NCBI GenBank assembly: GCA_029237695.1
Contig: CM055271.1
Location: 84,021,488 to 84,085,487 of the forward strand
Length of the DNA: 64,000 bases
Reading direction: 5' to 3'
Source: Conchocele bisecta
Lineage: Eukaryota; Mollusca; Bivalvia; Lucinida; Thyasiridae
Position 1 is the stretch's first letter; each line of letters starts with the position of its first letter. The position numbers and the translations under genes were made by a program. A model generated the notes under the pieces. The model worked only from the letters and a program-made list of their open reading frames with translations, was not told the origin of the DNA and made no database searches. Of this stretch, positions 1-9,163 are shown piece by piece.

Positions 1-557
1 AGAATTCTTAGGCATCGAAGGATACCTAAACATAAAAGTGATTCTATATGGAATATAAATTTGAATACCCCTGCTAGGTCCATGAAGGGAATTTTAATGG
101 TATTTGAAGAACAATCATCACCTTTTGCAAGAGAAAGTGAAACATTCTATAATCCAAAAATAAATAATGTTGAAGTAACAATTGAGGGTATACCTAATCA
201 ACTATACAGTCAAGGGATGAAAGCATATAATATGTGGGATGAAATACGCAAACACTTTGCCGGTGGAGATGTTTAATGATCCGATAATGAACGCTGTCAG
301 TAAAGAATTTAATGTGTCCAGTGTGACAATTGGCAAATATCTTACAAAACAATATGCACTCTGGCTTGACTTAAGAACAACAGATGATAATAGTTTACAT
401 GGGAATGGACGGAGAATAGAAAAATGCGAGTGAAGGTATTACAATTCAGATTACTAAAGAAGCTGAAGCTGCAGGTGTAATAAATATATATTTATTTATA
501 ATTCAAGATGCGCAATTAAATATAGAAAATGGAAGATTTGTATCGGCGTTGTATTGA
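1..557 (+). pseudogene. Polinton-like virus major capsid protein, C-terminal part, frameshifted
   Basis: The frame is open from the first base of the window, so the 5' part of the gene lies outside it. Three consecutive segments in different frames (1-276, about 270-425, about 425-557) read as one protein end; the breaks lie near 265-275 and in an A-run at 420-424. The last segment, ending at the TGA at 555-557, carries SLHGNGRRIE and then, one frame over, a stretch ending in DAQLNI and GRFVSALY. This conserved tail is the kind I know from capsid-like proteins in polinton-like elements of cnidarians and molluscs. The packaging ATPase follows directly and overlaps it, the usual order in such elements. 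The assignment as double jelly-roll capsid protein is from memory of the family and context; no structure can be checked here. Non-functional because of two frameshifts. Confidence 0.6.
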
Positions 558-1198
558 TTTACCAAAGTATGCACATAGTGCAATTGTTTGTGGTCAAACA
601 GGATGTGGAAAAACAGAATTTGTTTTAGACTTATTAGAGCTTTCACAACAACAAGGAGGTTATAAAGTTTTTTTCGATAATATAGTTATTCTTTGTCCAA
701 CTATAGCATGGAACAAGGCTTATAAAAACAGAAGTTGGATAAAGGATGTGCGGTGCCCAATCGATAAAAAAATAACGATTGTTAATCCAGTTGGTAATAA
801 TGGCGAAGAGAAGCTGCAAGATCTGTTAAGATTATTTTTTAATAAATATGCTGGAAGCCCAATTACATTATATAAAATTGATGACTGTTCAGCTACAAAG
901 CAATTAACAAAGAAAAAAGATATGTTGTCACAGCTCGCATTCTCTGGACGACATGCAGAGCAAAGCGTTTGGGTTACAGAGATATAATTCAGTATTAAAA
1001 GACTTAAGAGAACAGACAAAATGGCTGTGTATGTTTTATACGAAAGACAGAGATAGTTTTGAGGACTGTTTGAGAGAAAATGATGTTATTTCAACACTAG
1101 AGGAGAGAAACAAAATAAGAAAAGAGTTATCGAAAACAAAACATTCTAAGTTTCTTATTAGAACTGATCAACCTACTGGTTATAAGTTGCTTAATTAA
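529..1198 (+). pseudogene. A32/FtsK-HerA-type DNA packaging ATPase, one frameshift
   Basis: The frame 529-987 starts inside the end of the capsid frame and shows a Walker A P-loop, GQTGCGKT, near residues 23-30, a Walker B-like hydrophobic strand ending in DDCSA near residue 117, and the motif SGRHAEQSVWV near residue 140, which in this family lies before the sensor strand. The reading then shifts frame at about 980 and continues to the stop at 1196-1198 with about 75 more residues (RYNSVLKDLREQTKW and a basic tail ending in YKLLN). In viruses of this class the ATPase pumps the genome into the capsid. The length, about 220 residues over both frames, fits. One frameshift, near 980, breaks it. 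The call is stronger than for the capsid gene because all three ATPase motifs are visible. Confidence 0.78.
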
Positions 1199-1501
1199 TG
1201 CTTAGTATTACTTAGTATTACTTAATATTTTTTATTTTACATTATTTTACTGGGTTTTAACTTGATTTAAACTTGATTTAACTTGATTTAGCTGAGCAAT
1301 TCATAGATACCAATGTTAAGAATTGTTCAACAAATAGGTATTGCTTAACAATGTTGAGTTGTTCTAGGCAAATTTAACTTAAACAATTGTATGAATATAT
1401 TAAATGTTTGAGATTATTGATTCATTATACAATTATTGATTATTATATTTGGATCGGGTTGGGTTTATTTTAAATTGAAATTTATATTATGCAAAATAAA
1501 A
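1199..1501 (+). other. AT-rich spacer with short direct repeats
   Basis: No coding signal. Short tandem duplications are visible: the decamer TTAGTATTAC at 1202-1221 and three copies of ACTTGATTTA at about 1259-1290. Probably an intergenic spacer of the viral segment, where promoters would lie, but I recognise no site. Confidence 0.5.
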
Positions 1502-1857
1502 ATGAATTGTGAGGAACTTATAGAACAACTAAGTGATGATAAAGTATCCAATGATAGTGTTGTAGGTGAAGTAAAAAATGATCACTTAAAGCAACGATTA
1601 TCTTCGATTATTTCAGGTGGGAAATCTATTAAATATTGGGTAAAGATATAACTATTTCACAACTAGAAGAGTTGTCAAATGAACAAATATTGAAATTGTA
1701 TAATAGATATGAAAGTAGATTGGGTGCTTCAATGACGAAAACTCTTGGTAATACTATTTTGAATATGTATGCTCTAGCTGTAGGTAATATCTTGCCTATA
1801 CCAGCAGAAAATCATGATAAACTCGTAACTGATTTAGAAGGAGATCCATTTTGTTAA
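1502..1857 (+). pseudogene. Small protein of the polinton-like segment, frameshifted
   Basis: An ATG at 1502 opens a 49-codon acidic frame (to 1651) that runs into an overlapping frame, 1636-1857, containing LYNRYESRLGASMTKTLG and ending in LVTDLEGDPFC. The two read as one protein of about 120 residues with a frameshift near 1640; remnants of the same protein seem to continue past the stop to about 1925. I know near-identical cassettes next to this type of ATPase in cnidarian and mollusc genomes, but no function is established to my knowledge. The C-terminal part is moderately hydrophobic. Function unknown. Confidence 0.5.
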
Positions 1858-1904
1858 CCATGCATTGACTAGTACTTGTTGTGAGTTGTATTTAGGTTGG
1901 AGCA

Positions 1905-2268
1905 TTTCTGGCACCTATTACTGCAGCGATAACAACATTTAAATATTGTCAATTTAAAAATATAAATGATATAAATAAAAATAATGGAAACGGAGAACAT
2001 ACAACAGATTCCTGAACGAAAAGAGGAGATTAAACAAGAAAGTCTAGTAGATGAGGAAGAAGTAGATATACCACCTGAAGAAACTAATTATAAAATATTT
2101 TACAGCGGCAATGAATTTAGTTGGTGGATTGTGTTTAGCTATATATTTTTGGAGAACTTTCTGGCACCTATTACTGCAGCGATAACAACATTTAAATATT
2201 GTCAATTTAAAAATATAAATGATATAAATAAAAATAATGGAAACGGAGAACATACAACAGATTCCTGA
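1905..2268 (+). repeat. 253-bp tandem duplication inside the viral segment
   Basis: The 111 bases 1905-2015 are repeated without any difference that I can see at 2158-2268. Between them 2016-2157 is a shortened, altered version of the sequence that follows the second copy. The duplication therefore copied the end of the preceding gene and the start of the next one, after which the first copy lost internal sequence. Confidence 0.85.
1984..2268 (+). pseudogene. Duplicated, internally deleted copy of the following small-protein gene
   Basis: Starts with the same residues (METENIQQIP) as the intact gene at 2237 but lacks its central basic block, and then runs through a hydrophobic stretch into the duplicated tail of the previous gene. 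It is a by-product of the tandem duplication at 1905-2268 and unlikely to be a gene of its own. Confidence 0.6.
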
Positions 2269-2572
2269 TGAAGAAATTCCAGAACGAAAAGAGGAGATTA
2301 AACAAGTAACAGCAAAGAATCCAAAGAGGGTTGAAGCTGGTAAAAAGGGTGCTGCTGCTAGAAAAGCCAAACAAGAAAGTCTATTACATATGGTACATAA
2401 GAAAAAAGTAGATATACAACCTGAAGAACCAGTTATAGTGAAAGTCTATAAAACCTCGAATATAATATATTTTATAGCGGGAATGAGTTTAGTTGGTGGG
2501 TTTGTGTTTGGCTGTAAATTGTTCAATCAAAATAACATTGAAACAAAAGAACCTGAAATGCCTATAGTGTAA
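2237..2572 (+). CDS. Small basic membrane protein of the polinton-like segment
   Basis: An intact 111-codon frame starting at an ATG and ending in TAA. Residues about 1-25 are acidic and polar; residues about 26-48 form a strongly basic block containing PKRVEAGKKGAAARKAKQ; residues about 78-98 form one predicted membrane segment (IIYFIAGMSLVGGFVFG). The basic block followed by a transmembrane segment is a hallmark I associate with small, uncharacterised proteins of polinton-like elements in invertebrate genomes; a role in binding DNA or in the virion membrane would be a guess. It is one of only two undamaged frames in this segment, which argues either for recent insertion or chance. Confidence 0.6.
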   Translation: METENIQQIPDEEIPERKEEIKQVTAKNPKRVEAGKKGAAARKAKQESLLHMVHKKKVDIQPEEPVIVKVYKTSNIIYFIAGMSLVGGFVFGCKLFNQNNIETKEPEMPIV

Positions 2573-2647
2573 AACACAATCCTCATCTTATGGAGTAAAC
2601 AATTAATTAAATTAAATTAAATTTATTATTAAGTAAAATAAAAAAAG

Positions 2648-2887
2648 ATGACGGCAATTAATACAGATGGAAAGATAATAGGAAATCTTGCATATCATGC
2701 TGCTGTAATAACGGCGCTTGAAATCGGATATGCGCAGATAATGAATAAAATTATAAGACAGGCGGTGCCAAAACTGCAACTTGATGGTTATAATATGGCT
2801 ATGTTAATGTTGGATACTGGACTTGCTATTGCCACGAGAGATATGCTTGTTAAACAAGGTATAATTCCTGATAATATTTTGAAGTAA
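2648..2887 (+). CDS. Small hydrophobic protein of the polinton-like segment
   Basis: An intact 79-codon frame (ATG to TAA) beginning MTAINTDGKIIGNLAYHA. Two moderately hydrophobic helices are apparent, around residues 12-30 (GNLAYHAAVITALEIGYAQ) and 50-65 (MAMLMLDTGLAIATRD), followed by a short tail, VKQGIIPDNILK. I recognise this tail as a constant part of a gene that accompanies the A32-type ATPase in related elements, again of unknown function. It lies 75 bases after the previous gene and 21 bases before the next, a compact viral arrangement. Confidence 0.6.
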   Translation: MTAINTDGKIIGNLAYHAAVITALEIGYAQIMNKIIRQAVPKLQLDGYNMAMLMLDTGLAIATRDMLVKQGIIPDNILK

Positions 2888-2908
2888 TAAAATTATTATA
2901 TAAACAAA

Positions 2909-3341
2909 ATGTCTGGAATAGCTATGATGGTTGGTGGTGCTTTGGTTAACGCATTGGCGTTTACAGGGAGTAATTTCTTATTCAGTTCATTGGGGAATAA
3001 TTCTGCGATTGAAGAACGCAAAAGGCATGATAAATGCCGTAGAGCAATTACAAAAGGCACAGTCACAGTGGGCAGAAAAAAGAACAGAGAGATTAGACTG
3101 GATTAATAATGAAATTAGAAAGCAGAATCACGCTGCTAAGACGTTTGAGGATGTAGATGAAGCTATTAGGGAGTATAATGCTGTTACGGCACCGGTGACA
3201 GGTGCACAACAATTACAGTCATTTGGGGAGGAACCGGTACTGAGTGATTATTATACACCTTCACAGAATCAAAAGGATAGAGAAATTGTGTTAGTAGGTG
3301 GAATGACTATTGTGGGGTTTATAGCATATAGATTGGCTTAA
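2909..3341 (+). pseudogene. Membrane-anchored structural-type protein of the polinton-like segment, frameshifted
   Basis: The ATG at 2909 opens a frame beginning MSGIAMMVGGALVNALAF, a glycine- and alanine-rich hydrophobic segment, followed by EERKRHDK. At about 3035 reading must shift to the frame ending at 3341, which gives a charged helical stretch (KRTERLDWINNEIRKQ), then LSDYYTPS and a second C-terminal hydrophobic segment, IVLVGGMTIVGFIAYRLA. The intact form would be about 143 residues with a membrane segment at each end. This layout and the DYYTPS block are familiar from the last gene of the same cassette in other invertebrates; a minor capsid or membrane protein is possible but unproven. 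One frameshift makes it inactive. Confidence 0.6.
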
Positions 3342-3444
3342 TTATATTTTCTATAATAGTCAATTAAAAGTTTCAACGAAAAGTGGCTTAATTTAGAGAA
3401 TAAAATTAAGCGCGGGGATCCTTAAAAAACCAACAACAACTGTT

Positions 3445-3850
3445 AGAGATTATGTGAAAGTATGTTTCACAGTATAAATAAATAAACTGATAATGCATTA
3501 TCAGCTGTGACGTATAGGACACGGTTGTCCCTTCAGGTTCCCGGCTCCTGGTTAGGACTATCGTTAAACGGGTGTACCAAGAGATTATGTGAAAGTATGT
3601 TTTCACAGTAATAAATAAATAAACTGATAATGCATTATCAGCTGTGACGTAGAGGACACGGTTGTCCCTTCAGGTTCCCGGCTCCTGGTTAGGACTATCG
3701 TTAAACGGGTACCAAGAGATTATGTGAAAGTATGTTTCACAGTATAAATAAATAAACTGATAATGCATTATCAGCTGTGACGTGGAGGACACGGTTGTCC
3801 CTTCAGGTTCCCGGCTTACTATTAGGACTATCAATAATGCGGGAACCAAA
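3445..3850 (+). repeat. 135-bp tandem repeat, three copies, hairpin-rich
   Basis: Copies begin at 3445, 3580 and 3715 (AGAGATTATGTGAAAG), the last diverging after about 3815. Each unit has a stem GTGAAA-GTATG-TTTCAC, the perfect 18-bp palindrome CTGATAATGCATTATCAG, a stem GGACA-CGGT-TGTCC and a stem CAGG...CCTG. It starts about 100 bases after the last viral gene. No tRNA or hammerhead core is present. Function unknown; it may be a terminal structure of the viral element or a separate satellite. Confidence 0.85.
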
Positions 3851-5360
3851 TCAGATAGTTACAAGTGTGTAAATTGGCCATTATCATGCAGGCCCAGATA
3901 ATTTCATACCGCCGTGATACAAAGGTTAAAGTATGTTATATTTACATACAACCCAGATCTATATGCTGTTCTGTTTTGTACAATTCGTTTATTAAAGGGT
4001 CACAATCGGCTTGTCTGAGCTAGAATTGCCTGACACCATATTAAGGGTATTAAGGGGTTCTCAAACCAAATTGGAACGAATCAAGTGAAAATGCGTTTAA
4101 GTTTTTGTTTAATAAAAAAATATAATTTTTTACATATAAGTCCTAGAAAAATCTTGAGCTCAGTGCTCAAGCTCGCCGACAAATGATTTATATCGCAGTT
4201 GTAACATTATGTCTACTACTCGCCCGCACGCATGTACAACGTAAATACATTAATACACCGGTATTTTTTTTGGTTCAAACGGGCGTATAAAAACGATGCA
4301 AAATATACGTTAAAATACTTACATCTTGTCTTTTTATCCGTTGAATAGAGTTTGGTTGACGATTTCTTTGTTCTCAATTTGTTTTGGAGTGGGCGTACCT
4401 GCACTTTGATATCTCGCACAGTCGCGTGTGCTCATCTTAAACTATTGTCAATTCTCGCGCTGATATGGGTGTTTGTAACCTGTATTTTATCTCGGTGATA
4501 CAAACTCTCAAAGATTAAACAGGGTCAATGAAATATATGTTTGTACTTGACAAGTAGGTGCAAGTACAAAGGAATTGTGGGTGTGGGAGTATACAGTTGT
4601 TTTGATACAATTTGACATACATTTATTACTGAATGCCACAGGCTAAGAAATATTGAATATTAGTATGTTTTCATACAAACCAAATATATAGTTTTGTACA
4701 ACAAGCATTATTTTGACAAATTCCTAGTCTGAAAGGCTGAGAAGTTTAAAATTGAGATTATGTCGCAATATTTTTCATATAAAGTACAAAATACCAAACT
4801 ATATAGTAGTTTTGTATTTTTATATATTTAAACTTCTAACCTCGGGGTCTGAGAACGATACAATATAGATTATGTCGCAGGCGCCTCATAATCTATATAT
4901 ATTTTGTAAATTCATGAAATATCTCACATCTTCTTATGTATAAAATCACATGGTTTGTCACATATACGAGTGTAGCCTCTGATGGCTTAGTTACATACAT
5001 TGAAGGAAGTATACACGCGATAAGGAGCATATATGGTCCTATGGATGTGATATGAATTTGAAATATGAAATAAACAGACAGACGGATGAACGAACAATCA
5101 GTACAATTGTATTAATGTGGAAGGATGTATTGTTACTAATTAAGTAATGCAAGTGTGCAATATGAAGAAATTAGCTGAAGGCAAACAGAAAATTATAGGT
5201 GATTTGAGAAACTCTAACAAAAACTTTCAAATAAATACAGATGAACGGACAGACATACAATCAGTAGCGAAGGTAACTGTATGAATGTGGAATGATATAT
5301 CGTTACTAAGAAATGCATGTGTTCAATCTATATGAAGATATTAGCTGAAGGTAAACAGAA
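3851..5360. other. No gene; scattered repeat fragments
   Basis: AT-rich, no exon or transposase signal seen. At about 4246-4292 there is a degenerate hairpin end of the kind that closes the tandem-core elements (CCGGTATTTTT and AACGGGCGTATAAAAA). The stretch 5060-5350 repeats phrases such as ATTAGCTGAAGG and GAACGGACAGAC twice, marking an old tandem-core fragment. Confidence 0.4.
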
Positions 5361-5487
5361 ACAAGAACTGCGTCTGTCGAACGCAGATGCCACCTGCAGC
5401 ATATTTGAGAAACTGTGACAAAGTGGTTAACCGAAAAGTGTGACGGACGGACGGATGGACGGATGGACGGACGTTCTTACATTACTA

Positions 5488-5628
5488 TACTTATGTGGCT
5501 TATCACATGTTAAATATTAGCCACATAAAAGGATTTTTAGCCACATAAAAGGATTTTTTAGGTGGCTAATTGTAACCAACCCTATCCTTTACCAAGTCCA
5601 TAACCCTGTGGGGCTAGCCACATAAGTA
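5488..5628 (+). mobile_element. 141-bp MITE, copy 1
   Basis: Ends are a perfect 13-bp inverted repeat, TACTTATGTGGCT and AGCCACATAAGTA. Inserted within an ACGG-type tetranucleotide run. No coding capacity. Internal short direct repeat AGCCACATAAAAGGATTTTT. Confidence 0.75.
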
Positions 5629-5698
5629 CCCTAATGTGTGCCCGGACAGACGGACAGACGGACGGACAGACGGACAGACGGACGTTCTTACAGTACTA

Positions 5699-5839
5699 TA
5701 CTTATGTGGCTTATCACATGTTAAATATTAGCCACATAAAACGATTTTCAGCCACATAAAAGGATTTTTTAGGTGGCTAATTGTAACCAACCCTATCCTT
5801 TACTAAGTCCATAACCCTGTGGGGCTAGCCACATAAGTA
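5699..5839 (+). mobile_element. 141-bp MITE, copy 2
   Basis: Same length and ends as the copy at 5488-5628 with only a few differences, separated from it by another tetranucleotide run. The identical flanks (ACGTTCTTAC before, CCTAATGTGTGCCCGGAC after) show that MITE plus flanks were duplicated together rather than inserted twice. Confidence 0.75.
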
Positions 5840-6550
5840 CCCTAATGTGTGCCCGGACGGACGGACGGACGGACGGACGGACGGACGGACGGACGGTCCA
5901 AACACTATATGCCACCCGTTTCTTCGAAACCAGGTGGCATAAAAAATAGCCGATTTGAGAAACTCTATAACAAAACATTAAAAACAAGAAATGCGTCTGT
6001 CGAACGCGGATGCCACCTGCAGCATATTTGAGAAACTGTGACAAAGTGGTTAACCGAAAAGTGTGACGGACAGACGGACGGACAGACGGACAGACGGACG
6101 GTTCAAACACTATATGCCACCCGTTCCTTCGAAACCCGGTGGCATAAAAATAAACAGATGGACGGACGGACATAATGGATAGACAGGGCGAAACCTATAT
6201 ATAGGTCTCGGCGGGGCCCTAATAAACAAAGAGACAAATAATTTAAGTGGGAATTATTTCACATTAACAGACGTAAGTTTTCCACAGCCGATATTGTTGA
6301 AGATAATTAACTGATTAAACTCGTCTTATTACTTTATAAAATATCTACTACACTTAGCTTGTGTCAAGATGAACATATATGAAGATCGAGAACATGGTTG
6401 TTGGTGCTATGATTCTGAAATTAGTAGCCAAAAAGAACTGATATTGTGAAAATTGACAATGCTAATTTAGATTTGCTCCAATATTTGTACAAACAGTTGT
6501 TTTCAAATAATTTCAGAAATGTTTAGTAGCGAAAATGTCCATTTCTGAAA

Positions 6551-6839
6551 TATAGTGAAACCTCTCTAAACCGGACAGTTCCCAATGGTGTCTGTTATGT
6601 TTCAGTTTTGTAACAAAAATACAGTGTAACCTCTCTGAACCGGACAGCCTCGGAGGTCCCCAGGGTGTCCGGCTTTAGAGAGGTGTTCACTGTCAATCAG
6701 GCATTTGATCATTCTGAGCCATAGTTGTGTGCTATGCGACCACGAACAGACAATATCACCGGATATAAATGACCAAGAAACTCATCAGAAATAAGATCAC
6801 GTGTTTTCTTGGTGTCCGGTTTAGAGAGGTTCCACTGTA
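6551..6839 (+). mobile_element. MITE with Tc1/mariner-like ends
   Basis: Main copy 6620-6839: left end TACAGTGTAACCTCTCTGAA, right end GAGAGGTTCCACTGTA, inverted and complementary over about 27 positions with two or three mismatches (shared inner part CCGGACA / TGTCCGG). A left-end fragment of the same family precedes it at 6551-6605. No transposase. Confidence 0.75.
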
Positions 6840-6851
6840 GTAGCAGCAACA

Positions 6852-6972
6852 TAGGAGATGAGCAGTCAGTTCAGGTTCTACATGGTTGACGTTCAGTAGG
6901 AGATGAGCAGTCAGTTCAGGTTCTACATGGTTGACGTTCAGTAGGAGATGAGCAGTCAGTTCAGGTTCTACA
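6852..6972 (+). repeat. 45-bp minisatellite, 2.7 copies
   Basis: Unit starts TAGGAGATGAGCAGTCAG at 6852, 6897 and 6942; the copies are identical as far as I can read. Recent slippage or unequal exchange. Confidence 0.9.
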
Positions 6973-8039
6973 ACCTAATCAGTAAATTAAAAAAAATATG
7001 CAACAAGTGAACATAAAGTTATAGCCGTACTCCAAAGGTAAAATCCAATCACACCATAGTATTGACATGGCAGTGTATTAGTGAGGACTACATAAAAAAA
7101 ACCCTGTTCTCGGTCATAATAATGTGCCAGCATGCATATGGTGGCAGTAGGCATAATAGTATTGAAGATACAAACTGGACCAAAAACTAACCGGACACAG
7201 ATCTCGACGCCGATGCGACGACATATCCTCTCCCTATTCTTCGAATAGACAAGCTAAAACTGCTTCAATTGTTTTCTGTCAGACAATTCGGAATTACCAG
7301 TCGTACAAATGACAAATCAACCGTAAAGGAACAAAGATGGTACCTCTCCAGATTCACAGTATAAAGTTTGTCATAATGACCGGATATATAAATATAAGAA
7401 GGTACTTGCCACTGGGCAAGGTTTCGCAATCTACAAATTCCTCATCACATCGGGTAAGTGGTCACATGTTATTAGAAGAATATTTCCACCAATCTCACCT
7501 AGACCGGTTAAATAGTGATAACAGGATATACTTTGGATATTCATCATGTTATTTATGCAGCGTATTTGTCAATTAGCAAAAACATTCTACGGTCGATCTA
7601 CATTTTTAAATTTACACAGACCACACAATATTTAAATACTAAGGTCATGTCCCCTCTGTATGTAAGCCAAAATCTGATTGGTTGAATTTCTGGAATTTCC
7701 CATTATTCACAACAATGAATTAACCAATGCAATTCATTCTCTCAATCCACCGACACACGTACACACTGGCTGACATTGACATTGGCTGACATTGAACGTC
7801 AACGATGGAGGTCAACGTTGTATTTCTACTCAAATAAAGTTATGTGGGAAATATTTCATTAATATACCATAAATTATGAAAATTATGATAAAAATTGAAA
7901 CTACTATACAATACTATCCTGTTCATATTGTAAGAAATACATTGTACTGATACATTTGTTAACACTTTCAACATTATATATTGCAATAACTGTGATAACT
8001 GTAACAGTGTATAGAACTAAATGAGCAATCAACACCATC
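6973..8039. other. No gene; one hairpin end
   Basis: No exon or transposon body recognised. At about 7222-7258 a hairpin end, TATTCTTCGAATAGAC preceded by CTC and followed by AAGCTAAAA, matches the 3' ends of the large arrays at 55350-55388 and 56665-56695. Confidence 0.4.
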
Positions 8040-8415
8040 AACATAGGAGCTAGGGGAAGTTATCCTCCCCCCACCCCAATCTCTTACATTACACAAACAC
8101 ACCATCAACAGGGAGAGGAAGATGTTTGCCGAATATATTAACCCCCCCCCCCCCCACACACCCTCCCCCATCTCGTCACAGAAACACCAGCACCAGGGGA
8201 GAGGAAGATGTTTGCTGAATATTACCCCCCAAATCTTGTCACACAAACACTATCAACAGGGGAGGGGGAGATGTTTGCCGAATATTACCCCCCCCACCAA
8301 TACCCCATCTCGTCACAGAAACACCAGCACCAGGGGAATACACACACGCACACACACAACACATCTTGTCACACAAATACCATTAACAGCGGAGGGGAAG
8401 ATGTTTGCCGAATAT
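8040..8415 (+). repeat. Minisatellite with C-runs
   Basis: Repeats of about 80-90 bp built from a GGGGAGAGGAAGATGTTTGC phrase, GAATAT, a poly-C stretch and either CTTGTCACACAAACAC or CTCGTCACAGAAACACC. Five occurrences of the AAGATGTTTGC/GAGATGTTTGC phrase. Reading frames across it are translations of the repeat. Confidence 0.75.
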
Positions 8416-8459
8416 ACGATTTTCATGTGTGGCTTAATTGTAGTTTTCATGGTATGACA

Positions 8460-8695
8460 TTAGTTCTCAAATTTTCTGGTAACCCCACGTATATGTCAAC
8501 ATTGCCTCGTTGTCAAATACCAGAAGAGGTGAAACTCGCTGAGGACTGAAACACACAAAGATGGCCGAATTGGCCACTCCCATGTACCGTATAGGATACA
8601 GAAACAGGGCAATGTTCACTTATATGTTACACATATATTCCATCACATTTACGAAGCAATTATCTTTGAATTAAAGGATGATCAGGTATATAACG
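8460..8695 (+). repeat. Dispersed repeat related to 32060-32580 (site without hairpin insertion)
   Basis: Shares AGGTGAAACT, GTATAGGAT, ACATATATTCCA and CACATTTACGAAGCAATTAT with 32070-32195 and then ATCTTTGA...GATGATCAGGTAT with 32546-32575. Relative to this copy the other one carries a 350-bp insertion at AATTAT. Confidence 0.6.
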
Positions 8696-8702
8696 AGTCC
8701 TT

Positions 8703-8927
8703 GAAAGGTTTTTTTCAACACCACAGGCCTGTATAGTGGTATTGGCAAACAGTGTAGATCCAGATGAGCCGGCATGTGACGAGCCGTCTCATCAGGATCT
8801 GCACTGTTTGCAAGTAATGTTCTATCTTTGAGAGCAAACACACCCCTTTCATAAATGTGGTGATTGGATTGGTTGCAAAATTAACATATCAAAATCCATT
8901 CAAGTTACTTAGGGGTGAAATGGTTAA
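8703..8927 (+). mobile_element. Non-autonomous transposon, AACCCTTTCA-type ends
   Basis: Begins near GAAAGGTTTTTTTCAACACC and ends GGGGTGAAATGGTTAA; the inside has GTGTAGATCCAGATGAGCC and CTCATCAGGATCTGCACT, an inverted pair. Other copies: 12716-12922, 18797-19187 (interrupted), a right end near 14535-14588, and a reversed copy at 49509-49652. Ends 24 bases before the first TRAF exon seen. Confidence 0.6.
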
Positions 8928-8950
8928 TCATTCTCGACTTTCGTTTTCAG

Positions 8951-9116
8951 GGCCAGCTACCATGGCAAGTGGTGGACAGAACCCAGGGTCTGGACCAATC
9001 TTCGCCGGTAACGTGTCTGACTGCTATAGATGCATAATCTGCAAGAATGTACTGCAGGTTCCAATGCAGGCAGGCTGTGGCCACCGTTACTGCGAAGCAT
9101 GTTTAGACACCGCAAG
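8951..9116 (+). CDS. TRAF-family gene, exon with start codon and RING finger
   Basis: Acceptor TTTTCAG at 8944-8950 and donor GTGAGT at 9117 bound the exon. A likely start ATG lies at 8962 in a fair context (CTACCATGG). The 51 codons plus two bases encode MASGGQNPGSG then a RING domain start: C-I-I-C, then CGHRYCEAC. RING fingers of TRAF proteins recruit E2 ubiquitin-conjugating enzymes or hold the N-terminal dimer next to cytoplasmic receptor tails. The exon ends in phase 2, and the exon at 12973 supplies exactly one base to complete the codon, then the last Cys pair of the RING. Upstream non-coding exons would be out of sight. Which TRAF (2, 3, 4, 5 or 6-like) cannot be decided. Confidence 0.85.
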
Positions 9117-9163
9117 GTGAGTGTCGAATGACAACTAGATTGGTCAATAAGCGAGGCTTACGG

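Larger units (their letters stand above)
5369..6150 (+). mobile_element. Tandem-core element with ACGG runs and GGTGGCATA hairpin ends
   Basis: Two similar 5' segments (5369-5446 and 5990-6066, TGCGTCTGTCGAACGC...) are each followed by ACGG/ACAG tetranucleotide runs and then by a hairpin TATGCCACC...GGTGGCATA (5908-5941 and 6113-6146). The order core, tetranucleotide run, hairpin is that of the pearl/Helentron-like elements found many times in this window. Two MITEs are inserted in the first tetranucleotide run. Confidence 0.65.

Noticed and set aside
720..1019. 99-residue minus-strand frame
   Set aside because: Antisense shadow of the packaging ATPase.
3445..3850. Hammerhead ribozyme or tRNA in the 135-bp repeat
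   Set aside because: CTGATGA and GAAA core boxes are not in the required order on either strand, and no T-arm or acceptor stem can be drawn.
5793..6173. 126-residue minus-strand frame rich in SVRPSVRP
   Set aside because: It is the translation of the ACGG tetranucleotide run.
8122..8549. Two overlapping plus-strand frames of about 112 residues
   Set aside because: Both are translations of the C-rich minisatellite.
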